NCBI GenBank assembly: GCA_947489325.1
Contig: CANLDA010000002.1
Location: 372,001-436,000 of the forward strand
Source: an uncultured Paracoccaceae bacterium
GTDB lineage: Bacteria > Pseudomonadota > Alphaproteobacteria > Rhodobacterales > Rhodobacteraceae
Length of the DNA: 64,000 bases
Reading direction: 5' to 3'
Positions within the stretch are counted from its first letter, which is position 1, and each line of letters opens with the position of its first letter. A model generated the notes under the pieces. It searched no databases and had not been told where the DNA came from. It saw only the letters and a program-made list of their open reading frames with translations. The position numbers and the translations under genes are program-made. Of this stretch, positions 27,802 through 36,037 are shown piece after piece.

Positions 27802-29118
27802 TCAGACACGTTCCAACCAAGTCTTCCAACGCTGATCTTCAGGAATGTCCTGAAGGTCACGTAATTCTTGCCGCTTGGTCATGGTATAGTATTGGATAAG
27901 CTCTGCTGGCAAGCAACGTGCAATCATCGGGTCGGTCTCGAAAATATCGATTGCGCTTGACCAATCCGGGGCCAGTTTGGGCAAGTCCTGTTCATATGCA
28001 CTGCCACTGATGGGGGCAGGGGGCGTCATGCGGGCGCTGATGCCTTCGATAGCAGCACCCAAAACAGCGGCAAACATGAGATATGGATTGATGTCGCCAC
28101 CGGCCACACGGTGTTCAATTCGGCGCGCCGCTGGCGGCCCTCCGGGAATGCGGATAGAGGCTGTGCGATTTTCATAAGCCCAGCATACATTGACGGGGGC
28201 ATGTGCCCCGCTGACCATCCGGTCATAGCTGTTGCCATGGGGGGCAAAGATCAATGTGCTGCCTTGCATCGCGGCCAAACATCCGGCCACTGCATGCTGC
28301 AAAACCTCGGTGCCTTCATTGCCACCATTGTCAAAAATATTGTGCCCATCGCCATCCACTATGGAAAAATGTACGTGCATGCCATTGCCTGCATCATCCA
28401 GATACGGCTTGGCCATAAAGGTCGCGGCCATGTTATGTTTGCGTGCAAGGCCTCGCACCAAAGTCTTGAACAAAACTGCATCATCTGCGGCATGCAGTGC
28501 ATTTTGGTGGTTCAGAGTGATCTCAAACTGTCCAATTCCCGCCTCTGACGTGGCGGTTTGTGCGGGAACGCCCATGGCGTCGCACATAGTGTATAGCTCG
28601 GTAAAGAAGCCATCAAAGGCGTCCAATTCATCCAATCCAACCACTGAAGATGTATCAAGCGGACGTCCATTTTGTGGGTGAACTGGCGGACAAATGGAGT
28701 CACCGCTGTCATCCACCAATGTGAATTCCATTTCTGTCGCGGCAATTACGGTCCAACCACGGGCCGAAAACCTGTCCAGAACATGCATTAAGGCCAAGCG
28801 CGGGTCACCCAGAAAGGGGGTTCCGTCTTCGTTATGCAGGCACATTGGCACAAGGGCCGAGGGGGTCTCTAGCCATGGCATTGGAATTGGTCCCCGATCA
28901 GTGGGGTGCAATGTGCCGTCCGCATCTCCGCTTTCAAAAACCAAGGGAGAGTTTGCAATATCTTTGCCCCAGATATCAACATTCAGCGCAGACAAGGGCA
29001 TGCGCAATGCCCCGCTATCCAGCTTTGTTGCATATGATCCCGGCACACGTTTGCCCCGCCATTGACCATTCAGATCAAGTGCAGCCACACGAAACGTGCG
29101 AAATGATGACAAATCCAT
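27802..29118 (-). CDS. Glutamine synthetase family ligase (PuuA-like), gene 2
   Basis: The 438-residue protein has the same GS hallmarks (GIGQFEITLNHQN, MHVHFSIVDG, RRIEHRVAGGDINPYL). Divergence from gene 1 throughout suggests two substrates or two subunits. It is the first gene of its operon: a 396-base untranslated space lies upstream. Confidence 0.9.
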   Translation of the reverse strand: MDLSSFRTFRVAALDLNGQWRGKRVPGSYATKLDSGALRMPLSALNVDIWGKDIANSPLVFESGDADGTLHPTDRGPIPMPWLETPSALVPMCLHNEDGTPFLGDPRLALMHVLDRFSARGWTVIAATEMEFTLVDDSGDSICPPVHPQNGRPLDTSSVVGLDELDAFDGFFTELYTMCDAMGVPAQTATSEAGIGQFEITLNHQNALHAADDAVLFKTLVRGLARKHNMAATFMAKPYLDDAGNGMHVHFSIVDGDGHNIFDNGGNEGTEVLQHAVAGCLAAMQGSTLIFAPHGNSYDRMVSGAHAPVNVCWAYENRTASIRIPGGPPAARRIEHRVAGGDINPYLMFAAVLGAAIEGISARMTPPAPISGSAYEQDLPKLAPDWSSAIDIFETDPMIARCLPAELIQYYTMTKRQELRDLQDIPEDQRWKTWLERV

Positions 29119-29514
29119 AGTCTTGCTCCAAGTGTTCTGATGCCTTCATACAAGAGGTGTTGGGGCTTTGTCACCATAATTTGATCAAAAAATTTACATT
29201 GATGAAATTCACAAGATTTACCTCTACTTTGGCGAGGGAAATTTTGATGGGGGCGTCGGGTAAATAATCTCAAGGACGAAGGAAGTCGCAATTGAGCAAC
29301 TTTTGAGTCTTCGTATTTATGTTTGAGACGGTTGATATGGTGAATTCTTGGAAAGGAAGCTGCGAAACGATTGCGATATGTAAGCGCAAAAAATGCCGGA
29401 GCATTGGACAAAGATATGAAGAGCTGTAGCAAGGGTAATCAAGACACAACTATGGCACAGTAAAATATCTTGAATCTTGTTGTTTCGCTCGACGCTCCAA
29501 AGTCACTTGTTGGA
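29119..29514. other. 396-base space between the GS-like operon and ABC transporter operon
   Basis: It is AT-rich and contains no convincing gene; a minus-strand frame at 29070-29432 runs into the GS gene start and shows no domain. It should hold the promoter of the GS-like operon and the 3' end of the ABC operon. I see no clear terminator. Confidence 0.6.
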
Positions 29515-30321
29515 CTATCGAATGATATTCATCCGCAGGCGCAGGCGGGGTTTGGCGTCACTAGGCAAATGGCGATTTAGACGCGTGTTCGCCCAGCCAA
29601 ACAGACCAATAACGACCAGCGTCAGCAGGATGAAATATCCGGCGAGAATGGGATAAGGCACAAAGGGGTTGAATGTCTTATCCGCGAAATAGCTGGCATA
29701 ATAGAGCGCGTCACCCTTTTGGCGGAACGCCGGGAAGCTTGAGAAAAACACAAGTGTGGTGGCGTGAAAAAGAAAGATCGCTTCGTTGGTATAGGCGGGC
29801 CAGGCCAGCCGCATCATGGTTGGAAAGGTGATGCGGCGAAAACGGTTCCAGCCAGTCATGCCATAGGCATCTGCCGCTTCAATCTCGCCCTTGGGAATAG
29901 ACAAAAGCGCGCCATAAAAAATTTCCCCGGTATAAGCAGCAGTATTACAGAACAATACAACCAACGCGCCCAGCCATGCCGACGTGAACGGATCAAAAAA
30001 CGCCGAGACCGATTTCAGGCTGAGAAAGGCGAAATAGGCAAAGAAGAACTGAATGAACAGCGGGCTGCCGCGAAAGATAAAGATGAACCATTCGGCGGGT
30101 TTGCGTGCCCATGGGCTGCGACTTGATTTTCCGACAGCCAGTGCGGTCGCTAGAAAAAAGCCTGCGATCAGGGCGATCACCCCAAAATAGATGTTCCAGA
30201 TCATGCCGGACCCGATCAGGGTGAATTGCTCGCACAGGGTGAAATCTGACCGTGGCAGCAGGCGCTCGCCATATCCCAAAGAGCGCAGACCATAATCTTG
30301 GATCGTCTGAAGGCAACTCAT
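29515..30321 (-). CDS. Polar amino acid ABC transporter permease (HisM-like)
   Basis: The 268-residue protein has the PAAT permease fold with the EAA loop EIEAADAYGMTGWNRFRRITFP, which docks on the ATPase. About five membrane helices are visible. It overlaps the other permease gene by four bases, so the two form the membrane heterodimer. Confidence 0.9.
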   Translation of the reverse strand: MSCLQTIQDYGLRSLGYGERLLPRSDFTLCEQFTLIGSGMIWNIYFGVIALIAGFFLATALAVGKSSRSPWARKPAEWFIFIFRGSPLFIQFFFAYFAFLSLKSVSAFFDPFTSAWLGALVVLFCNTAAYTGEIFYGALLSIPKGEIEAADAYGMTGWNRFRRITFPTMMRLAWPAYTNEAIFLFHATTLVFFSSFPAFRQKGDALYYASYFADKTFNPFVPYPILAGYFILLTLVVIGLFGWANTRLNRHLPSDAKPRLRLRMNIIR

Positions 30322-31124
30322 GCTGCGGCCTTTCTTTGGGCTTCACCACCGGTGGTGGCTTGGCCTTTGGTCAGGCGTGTCATGATGCGGTTCAGTGCGA
30401 TTTCCGAAACTTTGGTAAAGCCAAGGTAAAACACCAAAAGCGCCATGAAATACCACATGCGCCAATCACCATGCGGATAATCAGTGAACTTGGACGTCTT
30501 CGTTCCACCAAGCTCACGCGCCCAATAAACGATGTCTTCAACCCCCAGGAGGAACAATAAGGGCGTGGCCTTGATCAGAACCATCCACAGGTTGGACAGG
30601 CCGGGCACAGCATAGACCCACATTTGTGGTACAAGAATGCGCCAGAACGCTTGTCGGCGGTTCATGCCGTAGGCTTCGGCGGTTTCCATCTGTCCACGCG
30701 GCACAGCCCGCATCGCACCAAAGATCACATTGGCCGCAAAGGCCCCAAAGACGATGGCAAAGGTCAGGACCGCCAGAAAGAACCCATAGGTTTCATGCAT
30801 CCATTGCGGCGATGTCCCAAGGGGCAATTTGGCTGCCTGACAAACGATGAAATCATTGCCCTGACGAATGGGTTCCTCCCAATCCGGACATTTCCATTTG
30901 TGACGCAGATATTCAAAGGCTTGATCCAGCGCGATCACAAAGAACAGGAAAAACGCAATGTCTGGCACGCCGCGCACGATAGACACATAAGTTTTGCCAA
31001 ACCAGCGTAGAGGCAAAACTCGTGAACGTGCGGCCATGGCACCCATGAAGCCGAACCCAAGTGCCGTGGGTGCCGTAATCGCCAGCAACAGAAGGACCGT
31101 GCCAAAAGAGACGTAAAATCCCAT
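30318..31124 (-). CDS. Polar amino acid ABC transporter permease (HisQ-like), N-terminus probably longer
   Basis: From ATG 31124 the product has 268 residues, with the EAA loop METAEAYGMNRRQAFWRILVP. The frame stays open upstream to 31202 and those codons read (I)FGYCSDPTLLEGFQWLSCYLTTGKH, which looks like the conserved N-terminus of this permease group, but no ATG, GTG or TTG exists there. An ATT at 31202 preceded by GAGG could be the true start. I give the standard start and flag the extension. Confidence 0.9.
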   Translation of the reverse strand: MGFYVSFGTVLLLLAITAPTALGFGFMGAMAARSRVLPLRWFGKTYVSIVRGVPDIAFFLFFVIALDQAFEYLRHKWKCPDWEEPIRQGNDFIVCQAAKLPLGTSPQWMHETYGFFLAVLTFAIVFGAFAANVIFGAMRAVPRGQMETAEAYGMNRRQAFWRILVPQMWVYAVPGLSNLWMVLIKATPLLFLLGVEDIVYWARELGGTKTSKFTDYPHGDWRMWYFMALLVFYLGFTKVSEIALNRIMTRLTKGQATTGGEAQRKAAA

Positions 31125-31235
31125 ATGCTTGCCCGTGGTGAGGTAGCACGACAGCCACTGAAAACCTTCAAGCAGCGTGGGATCAGAGCAATATCCGAAA
31201 ATGACGGGCCTCGTGATGTTGGCGGTTGAGGAAAG

Positions 31236-31260
31236 TCAGAGGGGCAGGGTGCCCCTCTGA
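31236..31260 (-). terminator. Hairpin after the amino acid binding-protein gene
   Basis: TCAGAGGGGC-AGGGT-GCCCCTCTGA is a perfect 10-base stem just after the binding-protein stop without a following T run. Such hairpins stabilise or attenuate transcripts so that the binding protein is made in excess of the permease. Confidence 0.6.
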
Positions 31261-31270
31261 TTATTCAGCT

Positions 31271-31984
31271 TTAGAACGTCTCTCCGACGCCCCATTTTTC
31301 GATCAAGGCATTCAAAGAACCATCAGCCTTCATCTCGTCAATTGCTGCCGAGAATTTGGCGCGCAGCTCTCCATCGCTTTCGCGGAACCCCATGCCGATG
31401 CCACCGCCCAGCAGAACATCATCACCTACAAGGCTGATATCTGCATCTTCGTCAGCAATTGGACTTAGGTAAGCTTTGTCGGCCAAAACCGCATCCGCTT
31501 CACCGTTACGTACCGCAGAAATGGTTTCTTCTGGGGTTGCAAATTCCAGCAAGGTCGCGCCAGAGGAGGCCACGTGGCTTGCCTGAATGGTCGAAGCCTG
31601 CGCTGCAATCACACCGCCAGCCAGATCAGCATCCGCTGACAGGGCCAAATATGCAGAAGGATCAGGTTGCGTATAGTTGGTAGTGAAGTCGATGACTTCT
31701 TCGCGTTCGTCCGTGATCGACATGCCCGCGATGATCGCATCATAGTTGCCGGACACGAGGTTTGGAATGATGCTGTCCCATTCGTTGGTGACCCACTCAC
31801 AGGTCAAATTCGCGCGCATGCACAGTTCATCTCCCAGCTCACGCTCAAAGCCGTCAACTTCGCCAGCATCGTTCAGAAAGTTGTATGGAGGGTAGGCACC
31901 TTCGGTGCCAAGACGCACGGTGTCGGCCAAAGAGGCCCCGGCTGTGAGTGCCAGGATGGCGGTGCTGAGGATCAATTTTTTCAT
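31271..31984 (-). CDS. Polar amino acid ABC transporter substrate-binding protein
   Basis: The 237-residue protein has a signal peptide (residues 1-20, MKKLILSTAILALTAGASLA) and the SBP_bac_3 text TEGAYPPYNFLNDAGEVDGFERELGDELC and AIIAGMSITDEREEVIDF. It binds amino acids or opines in the periplasm and hands them to the permeases. Start at 31984 is chosen for the signal peptide; the frame is open to 32071. Confidence 0.92.
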   Translation of the reverse strand: MKKLILSTAILALTAGASLADTVRLGTEGAYPPYNFLNDAGEVDGFERELGDELCMRANLTCEWVTNEWDSIIPNLVSGNYDAIIAGMSITDEREEVIDFTTNYTQPDPSAYLALSADADLAGGVIAAQASTIQASHVASSGATLLEFATPEETISAVRNGEADAVLADKAYLSPIADEDADISLVGDDVLLGGGIGMGFRESDGELRAKFSAAIDEMKADGSLNALIEKWGVGETF

Positions 31985-32015
31985 GGTTTCGCTCCCATTG
32001 ATTTTCGTTTTTTGA

Positions 32016-32792
32016 TTAGGCGTGCACTGTCGAGGACAGGAATTGTTGCAGCCGTTCTGATTTGGGGGCACCGAACAACGCGTCTGGTGCGCCTTCTTCC
32101 TCGATCAACCCTTGGTGCAAAAACACCACATGGCTCGAGATATCGGAGGCCATTTTCATATCATGTGTCACGATCAACATGGTCCGCCCTTCGGCGGCCA
32201 GATCTTTGATCACACGAATGACCTCTTGTTCTAATTCGGGGTCAAGGGCCGAGGTTGGCTCATCAAACAAAAGCGCCTCAGGCTCCATCGCAAGACCGCG
32301 TGCAATCGCGGCGCGCTGTTGTTGCCCCCCCGAAAGCTGTGCCGGATACACATCGCATTTGTCACCGATGCCGACCTTGTCCAGATAATAGCGTGCTTTT
32401 TCTTCAACCTCTGTCTTGTCACGGCCAAGCACGGTGACCGGGGCCTCCATCACATTTTGCAGAATGGTCATATGGGCCCAAAGGTTGAACTGCTGAAACA
32501 CCATGGAAAGGTTGGTGCGGATGCGTAAAACCTGTTTGGGATCAGCTGGATGTCGGGCTAGGCCGCTGCCTTTCCATTTGACAGGCTCGCCCTTGAACAG
32601 GATATCGCCTTGCTGGCTGTCTTCTAGCAGATTGACACACCGCAGGATCGTAGACTTACCCGAACCAGACGATCCGATCAGGGAAACAACGTCGCCTTTG
32701 TGCGCAGTGATATCAACGCCTTTGATGACTTCAAGCTCACCATAGGCCTTGTGTAGGTTGCGGATTTCCACAACAGGTGTCGAGTTTGACAA
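32016..32792 (-). CDS. Polar amino acid ABC transporter ATP-binding protein (HisP-like)
   Basis: The 258-residue ATPase has Walker A GSSGSGKST, signature LSGGQQQRAAIARGL, Walker B ALLFDEPTSALDPEL and switch His in VTHDM. I use the TTG at 32792, since GGGGGAAGG stands before it and the sequence VVEIRNLHKAYG follows at the right distance; the frame is open to 33011 but without homology. First gene of the transporter operon. Confidence 0.93.
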   Translation of the reverse strand: MSNSTPVVEIRNLHKAYGELEVIKGVDITAHKGDVVSLIGSSGSGKSTILRCVNLLEDSQQGDILFKGEPVKWKGSGLARHPADPKQVLRIRTNLSMVFQQFNLWAHMTILQNVMEAPVTVLGRDKTEVEEKARYYLDKVGIGDKCDVYPAQLSGGQQQRAAIARGLAMEPEALLFDEPTSALDPELEQEVIRVIKDLAAEGRTMLIVTHDMKMASDISSHVVFLHQGLIEEEGAPDALFGAPKSERLQQFLSSTVHA

Positions 32793-32973
32793 ACGCCACC
32801 TTCCCCCGTTTTCATTTTGTATCTTTTTATTGTTGGGAATAATTGGAACGATATCTTGACGAAATGCAACGCTCAATGCGCATGACGCAGGGGCATTTTC
32901 GCCAAAACGGAAGATAAAACCGCCATTTTGCGCGGTTGGGTTGAGGCAAAACTGTCGAACTGGTTGCAGACAG

Positions 32974-33717
32974 TCAATATTCCGAAGGAGACTTCGGGGT
33001 TGGAATGGCAAGATAATCCTGCGCTTTGATGTACACGAGACTCTTCAAATGCAACGCATCCCGGTCCTTATCAGTGAGCCCATCAATGGCATTTGTAACT
33101 GCTGCAAAAAGGCGCGCGGCGTTTTGATGCTGAGATGTGACAAACGGCAGGGTTGGTGTTGGTTTTGTGCGAGCAATGAGCGTGAGATCTGAGGCAAAGC
33201 TGTCATGCTTTTGGATCAACTCCCACGTAAGTGCATCCAAACCAGCAATATCAACACGCCCCTCGGCCACGGCTTGGGCCGATGCAAGATGCCCACCGGT
33301 TTCCAGCAAAGTGCCCATTTTTATTTCGGCAGCATTGAAATGGCAGATGGGTGCGGCCCAGCCGGATTGTGAAAGGGCCTCGTTATAGGCAAACTTTGCC
33401 CCTTCAAAGGAATGCAGATGTGCGCCTGCTTTGTCTTTGTGGGCAACAAGGACGGAATAATAGTATCCCGGCGGACAGCCAGGCAGGCCATAATCTGGCG
33501 TGCCGATCAGTTGCACAAGACCATGCAGACGGGTGCGATAGGGCATGCCGCATGTCTGGGAGAACAAAAGATCCGGGTTGTGCCAGATGTTCCAGAAATC
33601 TTCATCACGGGTAAGCGTGGCCGGACCTTCGTCAAGCTGCATGCGGATCAGTGACCAAAACCGATCATTCGCGGCAGCGGTTTCAGGACGATCATACATG
33701 CCAAGTTGTGCAATCAT
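32974..33717 (-). CDS. PhnD-like phosphate/phosphonate-binding domain protein without signal peptide
   Basis: The 247-residue product matches the PhnD-type periplasmic-binding fold (TPDYGLPGCPPGYYYSVLVA, VAEGRVDIAGLDALTWE) but begins directly with the fold and has no signal peptide or lipobox. It may be a cytoplasmic ligand-binding protein. Its start overlaps the TerB gene upstream by four bases, linking it to the TerB pair rather than to a transporter. Confidence 0.8.
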   Translation of the reverse strand: MIAQLGMYDRPETAAANDRFWSLIRMQLDEGPATLTRDEDFWNIWHNPDLLFSQTCGMPYRTRLHGLVQLIGTPDYGLPGCPPGYYYSVLVAHKDKAGAHLHSFEGAKFAYNEALSQSGWAAPICHFNAAEIKMGTLLETGGHLASAQAVAEGRVDIAGLDALTWELIQKHDSFASDLTLIARTKPTPTLPFVTSQHQNAARLFAAVTNAIDGLTDKDRDALHLKSLVYIKAQDYLAIPTPKSPSEY

Positions 33718-34154
33718 TGTGCACGTTCCACACGCTGACGCGCCAATGCGCTGTCGCGATCATTGATACCTAATAGATTGGAAGTCAGACGCATAAGACT
33801 GTCTTCTTCAGCTTCGCGATGGCCATCAGCCAGAACCACCTGCCAAAGAGATTCGATGACGCCAAGGCGATCTTCATGCGCCACTGCATCTTTGATAGCA
33901 CGGGTAAAGCGTACGGTGTCTGGTGCCTCTGTTTCCAGTTGTTCCGCTTGCTGACGCAACGCTGTGGCATCAGGTAGGGACAGAGTATAGCGGGCAGACG
34001 TAATGCGGTCGATACGCGCGATTTCCTCGCTTGCGTAATCTCCATCAGCCCGCGCGATCCGCACAAGAAGGGCTGTGAGAGCCAGCCGCGCATCGCCATC
34101 CTCCAAAGGGGAGGGTGTTGGCGCGGTCAGACGTTTGAGAAAATCAGCGAACAT
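33714..34154 (-). CDS. TerB-family tellurite resistance-like protein, copy 1
   Basis: The 146-residue protein has the TerB helical bundle with paired acidic motifs LLVRIARADGDYASEEIARIDRI and WQVVLADGHREAEEDSLM. The Asp/Glu repeats resemble a metal-binding pair. It is a paralogue of the next upstream gene, from which it is separated by the palindromic repeat copy B. Confidence 0.87.
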   Translation of the reverse strand: MFADFLKRLTAPTPSPLEDGDARLALTALLVRIARADGDYASEEIARIDRITSARYTLSLPDATALRQQAEQLETEAPDTVRFTRAIKDAVAHEDRLGVIESLWQVVLADGHREAEEDSLMRLTSNLLGINDRDSALARQRVERAQ

Positions 34155-34172
34155 TGCGTGTCTTTCTGAGAT

Positions 34173-34237
34173 CGCTCATCGCTTCCTTAAGGGCGCTCTT
34201 CGCTAAGCGAAGAAGGACCGCGAGGGACTGATGAGCG
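34173..34237. repeat. Dispersed nested palindrome, copy B
   Basis: CGCTCAT pairs with ATGAGCG at the ends, and CTTCGCT with AGCGAAG inside. The left 30 bases (GCTCATCGCTTCCTTAAGGG... on the plus strand) match copy A with two changes. It lies between the two TerB genes. Confidence 0.75.
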
Positions 34238-34243
34238 TGAGGG

Positions 34244-34666
34244 TTAGCAAACGGGATTGTCATCGGGAAGAATGCCCAGCACCTTCACGATTTCATTTAG
34301 CGTAGCGTCTTCTTCGGGTGTGTCTAAACCATCCGCCAACACCACGCGCCAGAGCGCCTGCACCATTTCCAAACGATGCGGATAATCCACGTGTTCACGA
34401 ATCAATAATGCAAAATCAGGTGTGCCGGGGGCTTGTGCCTCTAGTTTCTCGCAGGTGGCGCGCATCTTGGCGGCCTCAATCGGCTTAAGCGCATATGTCT
34501 GCGCCAGAATACGATCGATTTCGCCAATTTCCTTTACGTGATATTCACGATCTGATTTCGCCACCCGCACCAGCAATGCTCCCAACGCCAGCCGTTCATC
34601 GGGTTCTGGTAGAGGGGCGGCTTCGGTGGGTTTCCCTTTTAGACGGTTCAGCAATCCTTCCCACAT
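34244..34666 (-). CDS. TerB-family tellurite resistance-like protein, copy 2
   Basis: The 140-residue protein repeats the TerB motifs (LLVRVAKSDREYHVKEIGEIDRI, WRVVLADGLDTPEEDATL). Its ATG overlaps the stop of the DUF1330 gene by one base (TGATG). Copy 1 and copy 2 are similar in length and motif order, consistent with tandem duplication. Confidence 0.87.
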   Translation of the reverse strand: MWEGLLNRLKGKPTEAAPLPEPDERLALGALLVRVAKSDREYHVKEIGEIDRILAQTYALKPIEAAKMRATCEKLEAQAPGTPDFALLIREHVDYPHRLEMVQALWRVVLADGLDTPEEDATLNEIVKVLGILPDDNPVC

Positions 34667-34959
34667 CAGTCGTCGTATCCTTCGATAATGATGATATCCG
34701 CATCACTCACCGGTGTGCGAAACGATTTCGCATATTGATACGCTTTCGAATGATAGCAGTCCAATGCCGCCTGATACGAGGGGAATTCAATCACAACATT
34801 GCGCGAACGTGATGTGCCTTCCAGTGGGGAAAACTGGCCGCCGCGTACAATAAATTTTGCACCATACGCAGAAAACGCTTTGGAGTTGTGCGTTAAATAA
34901 CCCTGATATTCTTCGAAATCATGAACGTCGACACGTCCAATCCAATACCCTTTTGGCAT
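34666..34959 (-). CDS. DUF1330 family protein
   Basis: The 97-residue protein shows the DUF1330 dimeric alpha/beta barrel pattern GYWIGRVDVHDFEEYQGY and RNVVIEFPSYQAALDCYHS. No enzymatic role is assigned in the family. It is the first gene of the TerB-PhnD group. Confidence 0.9.
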   Translation of the reverse strand: MPKGYWIGRVDVHDFEEYQGYLTHNSKAFSAYGAKFIVRGGQFSPLEGTSRSRNVVIEFPSYQAALDCYHSKAYQYAKSFRTPVSDADIIIIEGYDD

Positions 34960-34989
34960 AAACTGCTCCTCGCTTTACGTGCTGTCAGT

Positions 34990-35955
34990 TCAGCCAGAGC
35001 GCGCGCGCTTTGTCCATAATTTTCTGCGCCTTGGCACAGCAACGTTCGTGGCAATGTTGCGCATACGTCGGGCAGAAGACAAGGTGATCGCGAGTAAAAT
35101 AATTGTGCCTGCAACAGCTTGTTGCGCACTTAATGGCTCGCCAAAGGCGAGCCAACCGACCACAAACATGGTGGGCAATTCGATGCTGCCAGCAACGGCC
35201 GAAGCATTCGCACCAATTTTTGGAGCAAATCGCATATACAGCGCATTGGGGATCAAGGCGGTGACAGACCCCAGCAAACACAGAGCAATGACGGCCTCTA
35301 GGGATTGTGGAAGAACCTGCGTCGTTGGCAGGGTGAACAGTATGGGGGTTAAAACGATCATGGACCCCAAGGGCACGGTGGTCATGCGCGCCGTGGCTGG
35401 CAGGGATACAAGTTTATAGGTGATCACATTGATGACAAACCCAAAGCTTAAAGGTGCTGTCAGCGCCAGCGCGATGGTGCGCATATCGGTGCCATCCGCG
35501 CTTAACTCTCCAGCACCTAATATGGCGGCTCCAAGGATCAACACAGCCGCAACGCTTGCCCGCAAAGTCAAGGCCTCTCCAAATATCACCCGACTGAACA
35601 GCAGGGTGAAAATCGGGTAGGTCATGTAAAGAATGCCTGCGGTTGACACAGGCATACTGTCCAAAGACGAGACATATCCGATCCAACCAAGCCCCGTACC
35701 CATGCCCGCGGCAATTCCCCAAAGAGTGGCTTTGCGATGGGTCGCGTCCAGTTTAATATGACGAAACAGGATCACAGGGGTAAAGGCGTATCGGTAAAAC
35801 GCAATCGCTGCTGCGGCAAGACCCATCTCTGACAAGATGCGCGCAAAATAAGGCACCAATCCAAAGGCCAGCGAAGAGCTTGCCACGATCAATAATGCAA
35901 CGAAATGGGACTGAAACAAACCGGTTTCGTGATCTGGTGAATGCGCGTTGTCCAT
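34990..35955 (-). CDS. EamA/DMT-superfamily transporter
   Basis: The 321-residue membrane protein has about ten helices in two EamA repeats. It begins right after the pyrG terminator. Substrate unknown; the family exports amino acids, nucleotides or metabolites. The C-terminal tail is basic (RRRKLWTKRARSG). Confidence 0.88.
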   Translation of the reverse strand: MDNAHSPDHETGLFQSHFVALLIVASSSLAFGLVPYFARILSEMGLAAAAIAFYRYAFTPVILFRHIKLDATHRKATLWGIAAGMGTGLGWIGYVSSLDSMPVSTAGILYMTYPIFTLLFSRVIFGEALTLRASVAAVLILGAAILGAGELSADGTDMRTIALALTAPLSFGFVINVITYKLVSLPATARMTTVPLGSMIVLTPILFTLPTTQVLPQSLEAVIALCLLGSVTALIPNALYMRFAPKIGANASAVAGSIELPTMFVVGWLAFGEPLSAQQAVAGTIILLAITLSSARRMRNIATNVAVPRRRKLWTKRARSG

Positions 35956-35956
35956 G

Positions 35957-35987
35957 AAAAAACCCTGCGCCTTTTGTCGCAGGGTTT
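35957..35987 (-). terminator. Terminator of pyrG
   Basis: Minus-strand AAACCCTGCG pairs with CGCAGGGTTTT around a loop of eight, with a T run. It ends two bases before the EamA ATG. Confidence 0.9.
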
Positions 35988-36037
35988 CTAAAGCGTTCGC
36001 GACAAAATTCAGGTCGCGAAATCAGGGTCTGTTTGCG

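Noticed and set aside
29070-29432. Minus-strand 120-residue frame upstream of the GS-like operon
   Set aside because: It runs into the GS gene start in another frame and shows no recognisable motif.
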